Shown here piece after piece: positions 7,654 through 14,854 of a stretch of DNA of 26,315 bases. Position 1 is the stretch's first letter. The number at the start of each line of letters is the position of its first letter. The translations under genes and the position numbers were made by a program. Source of the DNA: M55B157 sp964626275 (GTDB taxonomy: Bacteria; Actinomycetota; Actinomycetes; S36-B12); contig CAZVCZ010000011.1 in the NCBI GenBank assembly GCA_964626275.1, positions 1 through 26,315 on the forward strand, read 5' to 3'. The notes under the pieces were generated by a model. That model did no database searches. It was given only the letters and a program-made list of their open reading frames with translations, and was not told where the DNA came from.

Positions 7654-8193
7654 TTAGGGGGTGAGGGGGGTCAGGGTGGCGAGACGGGACTCGGTGTCGC
7701 CGCTCACGGTGAGCAGGGGGAGTCGGGGAGCGATGATGTCGGCGATCACCGCGTCGGTGCGTGCCCGGATCTCGGCGCCGTCGCGCATCCCCGGATCGGG
7801 GGCACCCGCGAAATCGGCCGCGCACCACACCACCAGGTCATAGCCGCGTGCATCCTCGATCCCGAGTTCGAGCAGGGTGTCGTCGTCGAAGTACACGATG
7901 CTGTAGACGGCGGTCATGAGTGGCAGCGGATCAGCCACGACCCAGGGCACCTGCGCGTGCGCGGCGGCGCGCATCACCGTCATGACCGTCGCCTGTTGTG
8001 TGAGGAAGATGCCCTCCTGATCCGCGAGTGTCGGGACACGGCCGTAGTCGCGAACGAAATCGCGCAGGTATTCCTCGGCGATGAACGCGTCGATCGTGTG
8101 TGCCAACTCCTCGGCAAGGGTGGTCTTCCCCGTGCTCTCGGCTCCGAGCAGGCCGATGCGTCGCGGTGTTGCTACCGCGGGGGTGCCGTTCAC
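7654..8193 (-). CDS. NadR-like P-loop kinase / AAA-type ATP-binding protein
   Basis: A small P-loop NTPase of 179 residues. Its Walker A is GAESTGKT (residues 17-24), the form seen in the C-terminal ribosylnicotinamide-kinase domain of NadR, followed by EEYLRDFVRDYGRVPTLAD and LTQQATVM, which also fit that domain. There is no nicotinamide-nucleotide adenylyltransferase domain, so only the kinase-like half is present. The start is GTG 8193, overlapping the TGA of the membrane-protein gene upstream (GTGA); the longer open frame beyond it is a shadow of that gene. Phosphorylation of nicotinamide riboside is possible but other small substrates cannot be excluded. Coupled translation suggests a link with the membrane protein, whose role is unknown. 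Confidence 0.75.
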   Translation of the reverse strand: MNGTPAVATPRRIGLLGAESTGKTTLAEELAHTIDAFIAEEYLRDFVRDYGRVPTLADQEGIFLTQQATVMTVMRAAAHAQVPWVVADPLPLMTAVYSIVYFDDDTLLELGIEDARGYDLVVWCAADFAGAPDPGMRDGAEIRARTDAVIADIIAPRLPLLTVSGDTESRLATLTPLTP

Positions 8194-9035
8194 GCCTTGG
8201 TGCGCACTGCGCCGACGAGTTCCTCCTCGCTGAACCCACCCTCGACCACACCGTCCTTGGCGAAGCGGAAGAGCACGACGGAGAAGATGCCGCGCAGGGT
8301 CGACAGCAGCAGCGCGCCGATCGCGAAGACGATGACACCGATGACGATGAGGGGAACGCCGACGGCCCACCAGTTGATGGCGGTGAGGAAGACACCGCCG
8401 ATGATGAGAAGGATCGCCGGCAAAATCGTGGCGAGAGCGACGAGTCCTCCGATGCGCACGCCACCGAAGATCTGCAAGCCCCACTTCGCCTTGAACAGTT
8501 TCGCCGACTCCTTGATCGCGGTGATCGGACCGACCTTCTCCAACATGATGAACGGCACGACGAAGAAGGTGATGAGATTCCACATCGCGAGGATCCCCGA
8601 AGCCGCGATGTTCCGGACGACGGAGGCCGCACCGCTCTGGTTGTTCCCTCGAATGAGCGACACGATGATGCTGACCACGGTGAGGATGAACGCCCAGCCG
8701 ATGAGCGGGAAGATTCGAGCTAGTGAAGCCCCGATGCCGTGGCCAACGGAGGAGTCACCGCCCGACAACTCGGTGTCGGCTGCCGCGACGAGGCCGCCGC
8801 TGGTGATCGACACCACGATCTGGGTGGCGAAGACCCCGACGACGCCGAGGGCGATCGCCGGCGCGGTGTTGTCGTTCGCGAGGAACCACGCCGCCGGGGC
8901 CCAGAAGATCGCGAGCGGGATGAGGCTGCCGAGAAAACCCAGGACCGGGAAGGTCAGCAGATACCGGTTCTCCTTCACCACGGCCCAGGCCTTCGTGGTG
9001 AGCAGTTTGCTTTGTCCCCAGGATGTGCGCGCCAT
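8190..9035 (-). CDS. Multi-pass membrane protein, DUF6159-like
   Basis: A 281-residue integral membrane protein with about six hydrophobic segments (roughly residues 25-50, 58-80, 107-130, 145-170, 190-215 and 220-250) and an acidic end (SEEELVGAVRTKA). The segment ITAIKESAKLFKAKWG between helices and the N-terminal WGQSKLLTTKAWAVVKENRYLL resemble the DUF6159 family of archaea and actinobacteria, for which I know no function. I name the family from memory. A -10-like TATCCT lies 7 nt before the ATG with no Shine-Dalgarno, so the transcript is probably leaderless. Its stop overlaps the start of the NadR-like kinase, giving a two-gene unit that may read on into hutG. Confidence 0.78.
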   Translation of the reverse strand: MARTSWGQSKLLTTKAWAVVKENRYLLTFPVLGFLGSLIPLAIFWAPAAWFLANDNTAPAIALGVVGVFATQIVVSITSGGLVAAADTELSGGDSSVGHGIGASLARIFPLIGWAFILTVVSIIVSLIRGNNQSGAASVVRNIAASGILAMWNLITFFVVPFIMLEKVGPITAIKESAKLFKAKWGLQIFGGVRIGGLVALATILPAILLIIGGVFLTAINWWAVGVPLIVIGVIVFAIGALLLSTLRGIFSVVLFRFAKDGVVEGGFSEEELVGAVRTKA

Positions 9036-9042
9036 GGCCGAC

Positions 9043-9048
9043 AGGATA
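9043..9048 (-). promoter_or_regulatory. -10 box of a leaderless promoter for the DUF6159-like gene
   Basis: TATCCT on the minus strand is followed by exactly 7 nt and then the ATG, the spacing that places the transcription start on the A of the start codon. No Shine-Dalgarno is present between them. Confidence 0.55.
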
Positions 9049-9110
9049 GGAGAGTCCGCCGCATGGGCGCCCTGAGTTGACCTGAGTCGACCGGTGTGTC
9101 GCCGCCCCCC

Positions 9111-9139
9111 TTGTTGGCTCGGCGAGGCGGGGGTACCGT
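9111..9139 (+). promoter_or_regulatory. Promoter of the fadA-fadB operon
   Basis: TTGTTG (9111-9116) and TACCGT (9134-9139) are separated by 17 bp, the standard spacing of a housekeeping-sigma promoter. Transcription would start near 9146, leaving a leader of about 60 nt that contains the AGGGGAG ribosome site at 9193-9199 before the thiolase ATG at 9208. Confidence 0.5.
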
Positions 9140-9142
9140 AGT

Positions 9143-9163
9143 AGTTGACAGTTGCTCAATAAC
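9143..9163. promoter_or_regulatory. Candidate operator at the fadA transcription start
   Basis: Immediately after the -10 box lies a TTGA-N7-TCAA dyad (9145-9159), overlapped by a 7-bp-period direct repeat AGTTGAC/AGTTGCT. Its place over the expected start site suits a repressor such as the TetR protein encoded two genes downstream. The dyad is short, so this is tentative. Confidence 0.3.
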
Positions 9164-9207
9164 AGGTCCACCGTCAGCGGGACCACGTCTGCAGGGGAGA
9201 AGCGGCC

Positions 9208-10431
9208 ATGGCGTCATCCGGAAACGAAGCATTCATCTACGAGGCGATTCGCACCCCGCGCGGGCGCGGCAAGGCCAATGGCTCGCTCCACGGAGTGAAA
9301 CCGGTGAGCCTCGTCACCGGCCTGATCGACGAGATGCGCACCCGCCACCCTGACCTGGACACCAACCAGGTCGACGACCTCATTCTCGGCTGCCTCACCC
9401 CGATCGGTGACCAGGGCGCGAATATCGCCAAGACCGCCGCGATCGCGTCCGGCCTGCCCGACACCGTCGCCGGGATGCAGATCAACCGCTACTGCTCCTC
9501 CGGTCTCGAGGCGATCAACACCGCCGCCGCCAAGGTGCGTTCCGGCTGGGATCAGATGCTCCTCGCCGGCGGTGTCGAGTCGATGAGCCGCGTGCCGATG
9601 GGCAGTGACGGCGGCCCATGGGCGATGGATCCGGAGACGGCCTACACCACCTACTTCGTGCCGCAGGGGATCAGTGCTGACCTCATCGCCACGACCGAGG
9701 GCTTCACCCGCGATGACGTCGATGCCTATGCCGCCCGTTCGCAGGAGAAGGCCGCGGCTGCCTGGAGCTCGGGCCGCTTCGCCAAGTCGATCGTGCCCGT
9801 CAAGGACATCAACGGTGTGACGATCCTCGATCACGACGAGTTCATGCGCCCCGAGACCACCGTCGAGTCGCTCTCGAAGCTCAACCCGTCCTTCGCTGCG
9901 ATGGGTGACATGGGTGGCTTCGATGCGGTGGCGCTGCAGAAGTTCCACTGGGTGGAGCGCATCGATCACGTCCACACCCCGGGCAACTCCTCGGGCATTG
10001 TCGATGGTGCTGCACTGACCCTCGTTGGTAGCGAGGCTGCGGGCGCCGCTGCGGGCTTGACGCCTCGCGCGCGCGTCGTTGCGACCGCGGTGACCGGTGC
10101 CGATCCCACGATCATGCTCACGGGCCCGACCCCGGCGACCCACAAGGTGCTGGCGTCTGCGGGCTTGAAGCCCGCGGACATCGATGTCTGGGAACTCAAC
10201 GAGGCGTTCGCGTCCGTCGTCCTCAAGTGGATGAAGGACTTCGATCTCGACATCGAGCAGGTCAACGTCAACGGCGGTGCGATTGCGATGGGCCACCCGA
10301 TCGGGGCCACGGGCGCCATGATCACGGGCACGGTCATGGATGAGCTGGAGCGCACGGGCGGCCGTTACGGCCTCATCACGCTGTGCATCGGTGGCGGCAT
10401 GGGCATCGCAACCATCATCGAGCGGGTCTGA
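9208..10431 (+). CDS. fadA: Acetyl-CoA C-acyltransferase (thiolase)
   Basis: A 407-residue thiolase that splits 3-ketoacyl-CoA with CoA to acetyl-CoA and a shortened acyl-CoA in the last step of beta-oxidation. The catalytic set is visible: nucleophile Cys96 in NRYCSSGLEA, His363 in GGAIAMGHPIGATGA and the second Cys393 in TLCIGGGMG, plus the NEAFA motif before them. The length is normal. AGGGGAG (9193-9199) precedes the ATG with an 8-nt spacer. The fadB-type gene starts 8 nt after its stop, so the two subunits of a trifunctional-like complex are probably made together. The substrate chain length cannot be read from sequence, and a biosynthetic acetoacetyl-CoA thiolase is less likely in this context. 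Confidence 0.94.
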   Translation: MASSGNEAFIYEAIRTPRGRGKANGSLHGVKPVSLVTGLIDEMRTRHPDLDTNQVDDLILGCLTPIGDQGANIAKTAAIASGLPDTVAGMQINRYCSSGLEAINTAAAKVRSGWDQMLLAGGVESMSRVPMGSDGGPWAMDPETAYTTYFVPQGISADLIATTEGFTRDDVDAYAARSQEKAAAAWSSGRFAKSIVPVKDINGVTILDHDEFMRPETTVESLSKLNPSFAAMGDMGGFDAVALQKFHWVERIDHVHTPGNSSGIVDGAALTLVGSEAAGAAAGLTPRARVVATAVTGADPTIMLTGPTPATHKVLASAGLKPADIDVWELNEAFASVVLKWMKDFDLDIEQVNVNGGAIAMGHPIGATGAMITGTVMDELERTGGRYGLITLCIGGGMGIATIIERV

Positions 10432-10439
10432 GGAGAGGG

Positions 10440-12620
10440 ATGACTGACAACATGTTCCACTGGGACAAGGACGCCGACAACGTCGTGACTTTGACGATGG
10501 ACGATCCGGGTGGCAGCGCCAACACACTGAATGACACCTTCATTACCTCGCTCGAGGCCACGTTGGATCGACTCGATGCTGAGAAGGACGACATTGCCGG
10601 TGTCGTCCTCACGAGCGCGAAGAAGACCTTCTTCGCCGGAGCGGATCTCAACCAGATCATCCAGGCGACACCGGCCGACGCCGAGCGGCTCGAAGCGGAG
10701 ATCGCTCGCGTCAAGGCCGCGTTCCGGCGCCTGGAGACACTGGGAATTCCCGTCGCCGCCGCCATCAATGGGGCGGCCCTCGGCGGCGGTCTCGAGATCG
10801 CACTGTCGTGCCATCACCGGGTCGCGCTCGATGTGCGCGGCTCGGAAATCGGATTGCCCGAGGTCACCCTCGGACTGCTGCCCGGTGCCGGTGGCGTCGT
10901 GCGCACCACGCGCATGTTCGGTCTCCAGAAGGCACTGATGGAGGTCCTCCTCCAGGGCCAGCGCCGCAAGCCGGCGAAGGCACTCGAGGTGGGCCTCGTC
11001 GACGAGGTCGTCGACTCGCCTGAGGAGATGATGGCCCGCGCGAAGGCGTGGGTGAAGGAGCATCCCGAGGCTGTTCAGCCGTGGGACGCCCCGGGCTACA
11101 AGATGCCCGGAGGAACACCCAGCAACCCCAAGCTCGCGATGATGCTTCCTGCGTTCCCCGCCAACCTGCGCAAGCAGATCAAGGGTGCGCCCATGCCCGC
11201 GCCGCTCGCGATCATGGCGGCCTCGGTCGAGGGTGCCCAGGTCGACTTCGCGACAGCGGAAAAGATCGAGGCTCGCTACTTCGCCAGTCTGGCGACCGGC
11301 CAGGTCGCCAAGAACATGACACAGGCGTTCTTCTTCGATCTGCAGCACATCACGAAGGGTGGCGCGCGACCGGAGGGTTATCCGCAGTCACGGCCCACGA
11401 AGGCGCTCGTCATGGGTGCGGGAATGATGGGTGCGGGCATCGCCTACGTCTGCGCTCGCAATGGCATCGAGGTCGTCCTCGTCGACACCACGATGGAGGC
11501 CGCCGAGAAGGGCAAGGCCTACTCTCAAGCCATCCTCGACAAGGCTGTCTCTCGCGGCAAGATGAGTGAGGGCCAGCGCGATGAGGTGTTGGCTCGCATC
11601 ACGCCGACCGACTCCCTGGACCAGGCCAAGGGCGCTGACTTCGTCATCGAGGCGGTCTTCGAAAGCCAGGAACTCAAGACCGAGGTCTTCGGTCGTATCG
11701 AGCAGGTTGTCGCCGATGATGCGCTTCTCGGCTCCAATACCTCCACCCTTCCGATCACCGGGCTCGCCAAGGCGGTCTCTCGCCCCGAGGACTTCATCGG
11801 CCTGCACTTCTTCTCGCCGGTCGACAAGATGCCGCTGCTGGAGATCGTCGTCGGTGAGCAGACCTCCGATGCGGCCATCGCCCGGGCGCTTGACTTTGCC
11901 GCGGTCATCAAGAAGACGCCGATCGTGGTCAACGATTCGCGCGGGTTCTTCACCAGCCGTGTCATCGGCACCTTCATGGGTGAGGCTGTCGCGATGCTCG
12001 CCGAAGGTGTTCCCGCGCCGAGCATCGAGCAGGCCGGGTTGCAGGCTGGCTATCCGACCGGTCCGCTCGCCCTGTTCGACGAGGTGAGCCTCACTCTCGG
12101 CCGGCGCATCCGCGAGGAGGGTCGGGTCGCGGCTGAGGCGGCCGGGCAGCCCTTCCCGGAGCATCCTTCCTATGCCGCCATCGATCGGATGGTGATCGAC
12201 TTCGATCGTGGCGGTCGCGCGGCGGGTGCTGGCTTCTACGACTACGCCGAAGGCAAGCGCCTCAGCCTCTGGGACGGCCTGCCCGAGAATTTCGGTGGCG
12301 ACAACCTCGACATGCCGTTCCTCGATATGCAGGAGCGCATGCTGTTCGCTGAGGCGATCGAGAGCGTCAAGTGCCTGGACGAGGGCGTGCTGCGCTCAGT
12401 GCCGGAGGCGAATATCGGCTCCATCTTCGGCATCGGCTTCCCACCGTGGACCGGTGGTGTCCTGCAGTACATCAACGGCTATGTCTCCCCCGATGGAACC
12501 GTGAGCGGTCCTGCCGGTTTCGTGGCTCGTGCACGCGAACTGGCGGCGGCATACGGCGATCGCTTCACTCCGCCCGCGTCCCTGGTGGCGCTCGCGGAAT
12601 CAGGCGGCGACTATTCCTGA
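10440..12620 (+). CDS. fadB: Bifunctional enoyl-CoA hydratase / 3-hydroxyacyl-CoA dehydrogenase
   Basis: The 726-residue fusion carries out two steps of beta-oxidation. The N-terminal crotonase domain (about 1-300) has FFAGADLNQI and acidic residues Glu119 (GGGLEIA) and Glu141 (GLPEVTLG) at the catalytic positions. The dehydrogenase part follows: NAD-binding G326-A-G-M-M-G331, catalytic His456 in LHFFSPVDKMPLLE, and a C-terminal 3-hydroxyacyl-CoA dehydrogenase domain (NDSRGFFTSRV onward, with a second copy to the end). The ATG at 10440 follows GGAG four nt upstream; the frame is open 19 codons earlier, but those lie inside the thiolase gene. It pairs with the thiolase just upstream as alpha and beta subunits. 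fadJ would be an equally fair symbol. Confidence 0.95.
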   Translation: MTDNMFHWDKDADNVVTLTMDDPGGSANTLNDTFITSLEATLDRLDAEKDDIAGVVLTSAKKTFFAGADLNQIIQATPADAERLEAEIARVKAAFRRLETLGIPVAAAINGAALGGGLEIALSCHHRVALDVRGSEIGLPEVTLGLLPGAGGVVRTTRMFGLQKALMEVLLQGQRRKPAKALEVGLVDEVVDSPEEMMARAKAWVKEHPEAVQPWDAPGYKMPGGTPSNPKLAMMLPAFPANLRKQIKGAPMPAPLAIMAASVEGAQVDFATAEKIEARYFASLATGQVAKNMTQAFFFDLQHITKGGARPEGYPQSRPTKALVMGAGMMGAGIAYVCARNGIEVVLVDTTMEAAEKGKAYSQAILDKAVSRGKMSEGQRDEVLARITPTDSLDQAKGADFVIEAVFESQELKTEVFGRIEQVVADDALLGSNTSTLPITGLAKAVSRPEDFIGLHFFSPVDKMPLLEIVVGEQTSDAAIARALDFAAVIKKTPIVVNDSRGFFTSRVIGTFMGEAVAMLAEGVPAPSIEQAGLQAGYPTGPLALFDEVSLTLGRRIREEGRVAAEAAGQPFPEHPSYAAIDRMVIDFDRGGRAAGAGFYDYAEGKRLSLWDGLPENFGGDNLDMPFLDMQERMLFAEAIESVKCLDEGVLRSVPEANIGSIFGIGFPPWTGGVLQYINGYVSPDGTVSGPAGFVARARELAAAYGDRFTPPASLVALAESGGDYS

Positions 12621-12645
12621 GGCATCGGTCGTCGCTCGCTCGCGC

Positions 12646-13218
12646 ATGAGCAGCGACGACCGTCGTCGGCAACTCGTCGAGATCGGCTGGCAACTTCTCC
12701 AGACCCGGCCGATCCACGAGCTTGCCCTCGATGAGGTCGCCGGGCAGGCGGGCATCTCGCGCACCCTGCTGTTCCACTACTTCCCGACGAAGGGCGACTA
12801 CTACGCCGCGGTCGTCGAGGCGGCAGGGGAACGCATGCTCAAGCCGGTCCGAGTGGCGGCTGAGGCCACGCCGCGGGAGCGAGTTCGGACCCTCATCGAG
12901 GGATTCGTGCGACTCGTCGAACGCAATCGCATCGGCTACACCTCGCTTGTCCGCGGGGCGGGCGGAGGTGATGTCCGGGTCGTCGAGGCCATGGCTCGGG
13001 TGCGGGATGCGCTCGTGCCGAAGTGGCTCGAGGCCGCCGGGCAACCCGAGGCGGGAGCCTTGGCTCGGTTGGTGCTGCGCGGTTGGCTGGTGGGCATGGA
13101 GGAAACAGTCCTGGCCTGGAACCCGCAGACTGTCGAGCGCGCCGAGCTGATCGAACACCTCACGACATCGCTGTTCGCCGAACTCGACCTCGCCGAACGT
13201 GAGGCGGGCGAACCGTGA
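12646..13218 (+). CDS. TetR-family transcriptional regulator
   Basis: A 190-residue TetR-type regulator. The N-terminal DNA-binding helix-turn-helix lies at about residues 25-50 (LDEVAGQAGISRTLLFHYFPTKGDYY); the helical remainder is the ligand and dimer domain. ATG 12646, 25 nt after the fadB stop, is chosen because it places the helix-turn-helix at the usual distance from the start; the frame is open further up but lies within fadB. No Shine-Dalgarno is seen. Lying third in the operon, it probably controls the fad genes in response to an acyl-CoA or fatty acid, as TetR proteins such as FadR or FasR do elsewhere; the exact ligand is unknown. Its TGA overlaps the GTG of the following phosphatase. 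Confidence 0.88.
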   Translation: MSSDDRRRQLVEIGWQLLQTRPIHELALDEVAGQAGISRTLLFHYFPTKGDYYAAVVEAAGERMLKPVRVAAEATPRERVRTLIEGFVRLVERNRIGYTSLVRGAGGGDVRVVEAMARVRDALVPKWLEAAGQPEAGALARLVLRGWLVGMEETVLAWNPQTVERAELIEHLTTSLFAELDLAEREAGEP

Positions 13219-13799
13219 CCGTCGATGACCCGGGTGCTCCACGGGTCATCCCATCGGTCATCGTCATCCGGCACGCGGAGAAGCCCGAACCCGGCCATGG
13301 CCATCATCCCGAGCAACACGGGGTGGATGCGCATGGAGCGCCCAGCGCCCGCGGGCTCACCCCGCGCGGTTGGAGCCGAGCCGGAGCGCTCGCGGTGCGC
13401 TTGCACCATGCGGACGAGGGGGATGACGGCTGGGTCCGGCCCGAACGGGTGCATGCCGCGCCCGCGACTCACGCCCATCACAGCCACCGCTGCGTCGACA
13501 CGGCCGGCCCGAGTGCGGCGAGGATCGGGGTCGACGTGCTCGATCATCATGGTCGCGGCGAGGAACCAGCCCTCGTGGCCGAAGTCCGGGCGGCAGGCCA
13601 GCCCACCCTCATCGTGTGGGATCACGGACACCTGCCTGACCTGTTGCGTGCCTTCGATCCGGTGAACCCCGAGGTAATTCTCGATCCGTGGCCGGACGAG
13701 CGCTTCGATCTCGTCGCTCTGCTGCATCCGGAGGGATCGCACTATCGCTTGGTGATCGCACACCAGGATCTGCTGGCCGGCGACGCGCCTGTGTCGTAA
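13215..13799 (+). CDS. Histidine phosphatase superfamily (phosphoglycerate-mutase-like) protein, RHAEKP type
   Basis: A 194-residue protein with the histidine phosphatase signature: R19-H20-A-E-K-P at the N-terminus (His20 would carry the phosphate), a central Arg in HSHRCVDTA, and the second catalytic His in WDHGHLPDLL (His137 or His139). It is unusually rich in histidine (about 20 of 194), clustered in GHGHHPEQHGVDAHG and THAHHSHRC, which might bind metal. The GTG start overlaps the stop of the TetR gene (GTGA), so it is probably translated with it. The substrate is unknown and no clear link to fatty acid oxidation is visible. Confidence 0.78.
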   Translation: MTVDDPGAPRVIPSVIVIRHAEKPEPGHGHHPEQHGVDAHGAPSARGLTPRGWSRAGALAVRLHHADEGDDGWVRPERVHAAPATHAHHSHRCVDTAGPSAARIGVDVLDHHGRGEEPALVAEVRAAGQPTLIVWDHGHLPDLLRAFDPVNPEVILDPWPDERFDLVALLHPEGSHYRLVIAHQDLLAGDAPVS

Positions 13800-13823
13800 C
13801 ACCCCATGGGACGTTGCGGCGAG

Positions 13824-13829
13824 TACGGT
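13824..13829 (+). promoter_or_regulatory. -10-like box before the small membrane protein gene
   Basis: TACGGT is followed by 8 nt and the ATG at 13838, compatible with a leaderless transcript. The GAGGGGG between them could also act as a ribosome site, though it sits very close to the start. Confidence 0.35.
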
Positions 13830-13837
13830 GAGGGGGC

Positions 13838-14257
13838 ATGACGGAGGCTGATCTCCGCGAGATCTCCAGCGTTCCTGTCGCCGCGCGCGTCATCCGCGCG
13901 GTGCTCGCTCTCGGTTCCCTGATGTTCGTCGTCTCGGGCCTGCTGCTCATCATCGCCCCGGCCCTCATGGCCGAATGGCTCGGCCTGTCCACGATCGTCG
14001 ACACCACCTGGACTCTGCAGATGCTCGGCGCAGCACTGCTCGGCCTGTCCGGGCAGATGTGGCTGGTGCGTCGGGCCCCCGATCATCCGGTGCTCGGCGC
14101 TGCGGTGGTGATGATCATCAGCGGCGGGTTGATGACCGTGCTCACCATCACCCTCCCGGGGGAGTGGACCCCTGTGCGCTGGGCCTATCTCGGCATCGGG
14201 GCGGCCTTCTGTCTGGCCTATGTGTTGATGCTGGTGGTGAGTCGCCGCCGCGGCTAG
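13838..14257 (+). CDS. Small four-helix membrane protein of unknown function
   Basis: A 139-residue protein with four predicted membrane helices (about residues 19-44, 55-77, 83-105 and 112-134), a short acidic cytoplasmic N-terminus (MTEADLREI) and a basic end (SRRRG). I recognise no family; the size and helix number are reminiscent of DoxX-like or DUF4345-like proteins but no diagnostic motif is visible. It is preceded by a -10-like box and is 38 nt after the phosphatase gene, so it may have its own promoter. Its stop codon overlaps by 3 nt the stop of the opposing NUDIX gene, with no terminator between them. Confidence 0.7.
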   Translation: MTEADLREISSVPVAARVIRAVLALGSLMFVVSGLLLIIAPALMAEWLGLSTIVDTTWTLQMLGAALLGLSGQMWLVRRAPDHPVLGAAVVMIISGGLMTVLTITLPGEWTPVRWAYLGIGAAFCLAYVLMLVVSRRRG

Positions 14258-14775
14258 TCGTTGTCGTCGAAGATCGCGAGCAGGGTCGGCAGTTGCGCGG
14301 CGAAGGGATCGAAGAGCGGAATGTGATCGAGTTCCTCGCGGGTCCACCAGGCTGCCTCATCGTTCTCTGGTGAGAGTGTCGCGTCGTAGTCGGGGCTTTC
14401 CTCGACCCGCGCGCAGCAGGTGTGATAGCTCCACACGCCGGCTTCGAGGATCTCTTCGTGGATGCCGATCAGCCGCCAGCCGTCGGGGATGCGCCCGATC
14501 TCCTCGTCGAATTCCCGGAGGGCGGCGCTAACGGGATCCTCGCTGGAGTCGATCGCTCCGCCGGGGACTGACCAGGTGCCATGGCCGCGATGCACCCACG
14601 CGGCTCGGCGGGCGAGCAGGAATCGTTCGGTGCCGCTCGGATCGGTGTGGGAGAGCATGAGCCCGGCGGCGCCGAACCTTCCCCACAGGACCTTGCCGCT
14701 GCTGAGGGTCACCCAGCCATCCCCGGAACCATCACCGGCGCCGGGGGTGGGCGCAGCGCTGGGGGAGGTGCTCAC
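14254..14775 (-). CDS. NUDIX hydrolase
   Basis: The protein of about 173 residues has a complete NUDIX box from GGAIDSSE through REFDEEIG (G-x5-E-x7-R-E-U-x-E-E-x-G), the Mg-binding motif of enzymes that hydrolyse nucleoside diphosphates linked to another group. The preceding FLLARRAAWVHRGHGTWSVPGG is the usual strand-and-loop before the box. The exact substrate cannot be told. The start is uncertain: GTG 14775 (chosen) or ATG 14793 six codons earlier. Neither has a Shine-Dalgarno, and the open frame upstream of both is a shadow of the alcohol dehydrogenase gene. The N-terminus is rich in Ser, Pro and Gly. It is the last gene of the minus-strand run ppa - thioesterase - alcohol dehydrogenase - NUDIX. 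Confidence 0.86.
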   Translation of the reverse strand: MSTSPSAAPTPGAGDGSGDGWVTLSSGKVLWGRFGAAGLMLSHTDPSGTERFLLARRAAWVHRGHGTWSVPGGAIDSSEDPVSAALREFDEEIGRIPDGWRLIGIHEEILEAGVWSYHTCCARVEESPDYDATLSPENDEAAWWTREELDHIPLFDPFAAQLPTLLAIFDDND

Positions 14776-14854
14776 AGCGCCAGTCTGCCGCATTCGGGCG
14801 ATGGGCACATCCGGTCTGTGAGGAGCATGGTCGATGACCACGAGGTGGGCACGG

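Noticed and set aside
9214..10527. A 437-codon open frame on the minus strand across the thiolase gene
   Set aside because: It mirrors the thiolase frame in GC-rich DNA, has an Arg/His/Gly-rich composition without any domain, and the plus-strand gene has all catalytic residues.
10365..11348. A 327-codon minus-strand open frame inside fadB
   Set aside because: Antisense shadow of the crotonase domain with no recognisable motif or ribosome site.
12936..13802. A 288-codon minus-strand open frame across the TetR and phosphatase genes
   Set aside because: The opposing frames carry clear helix-turn-helix and RHAEKP motifs; this one has none.
14831..14843. TGGTC-GAT-GACCA hairpin between the alcohol dehydrogenase and NUDIX genes
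   Set aside because: Only five pairs with a 3-nt loop and no U-tract; too weak to call a terminator.
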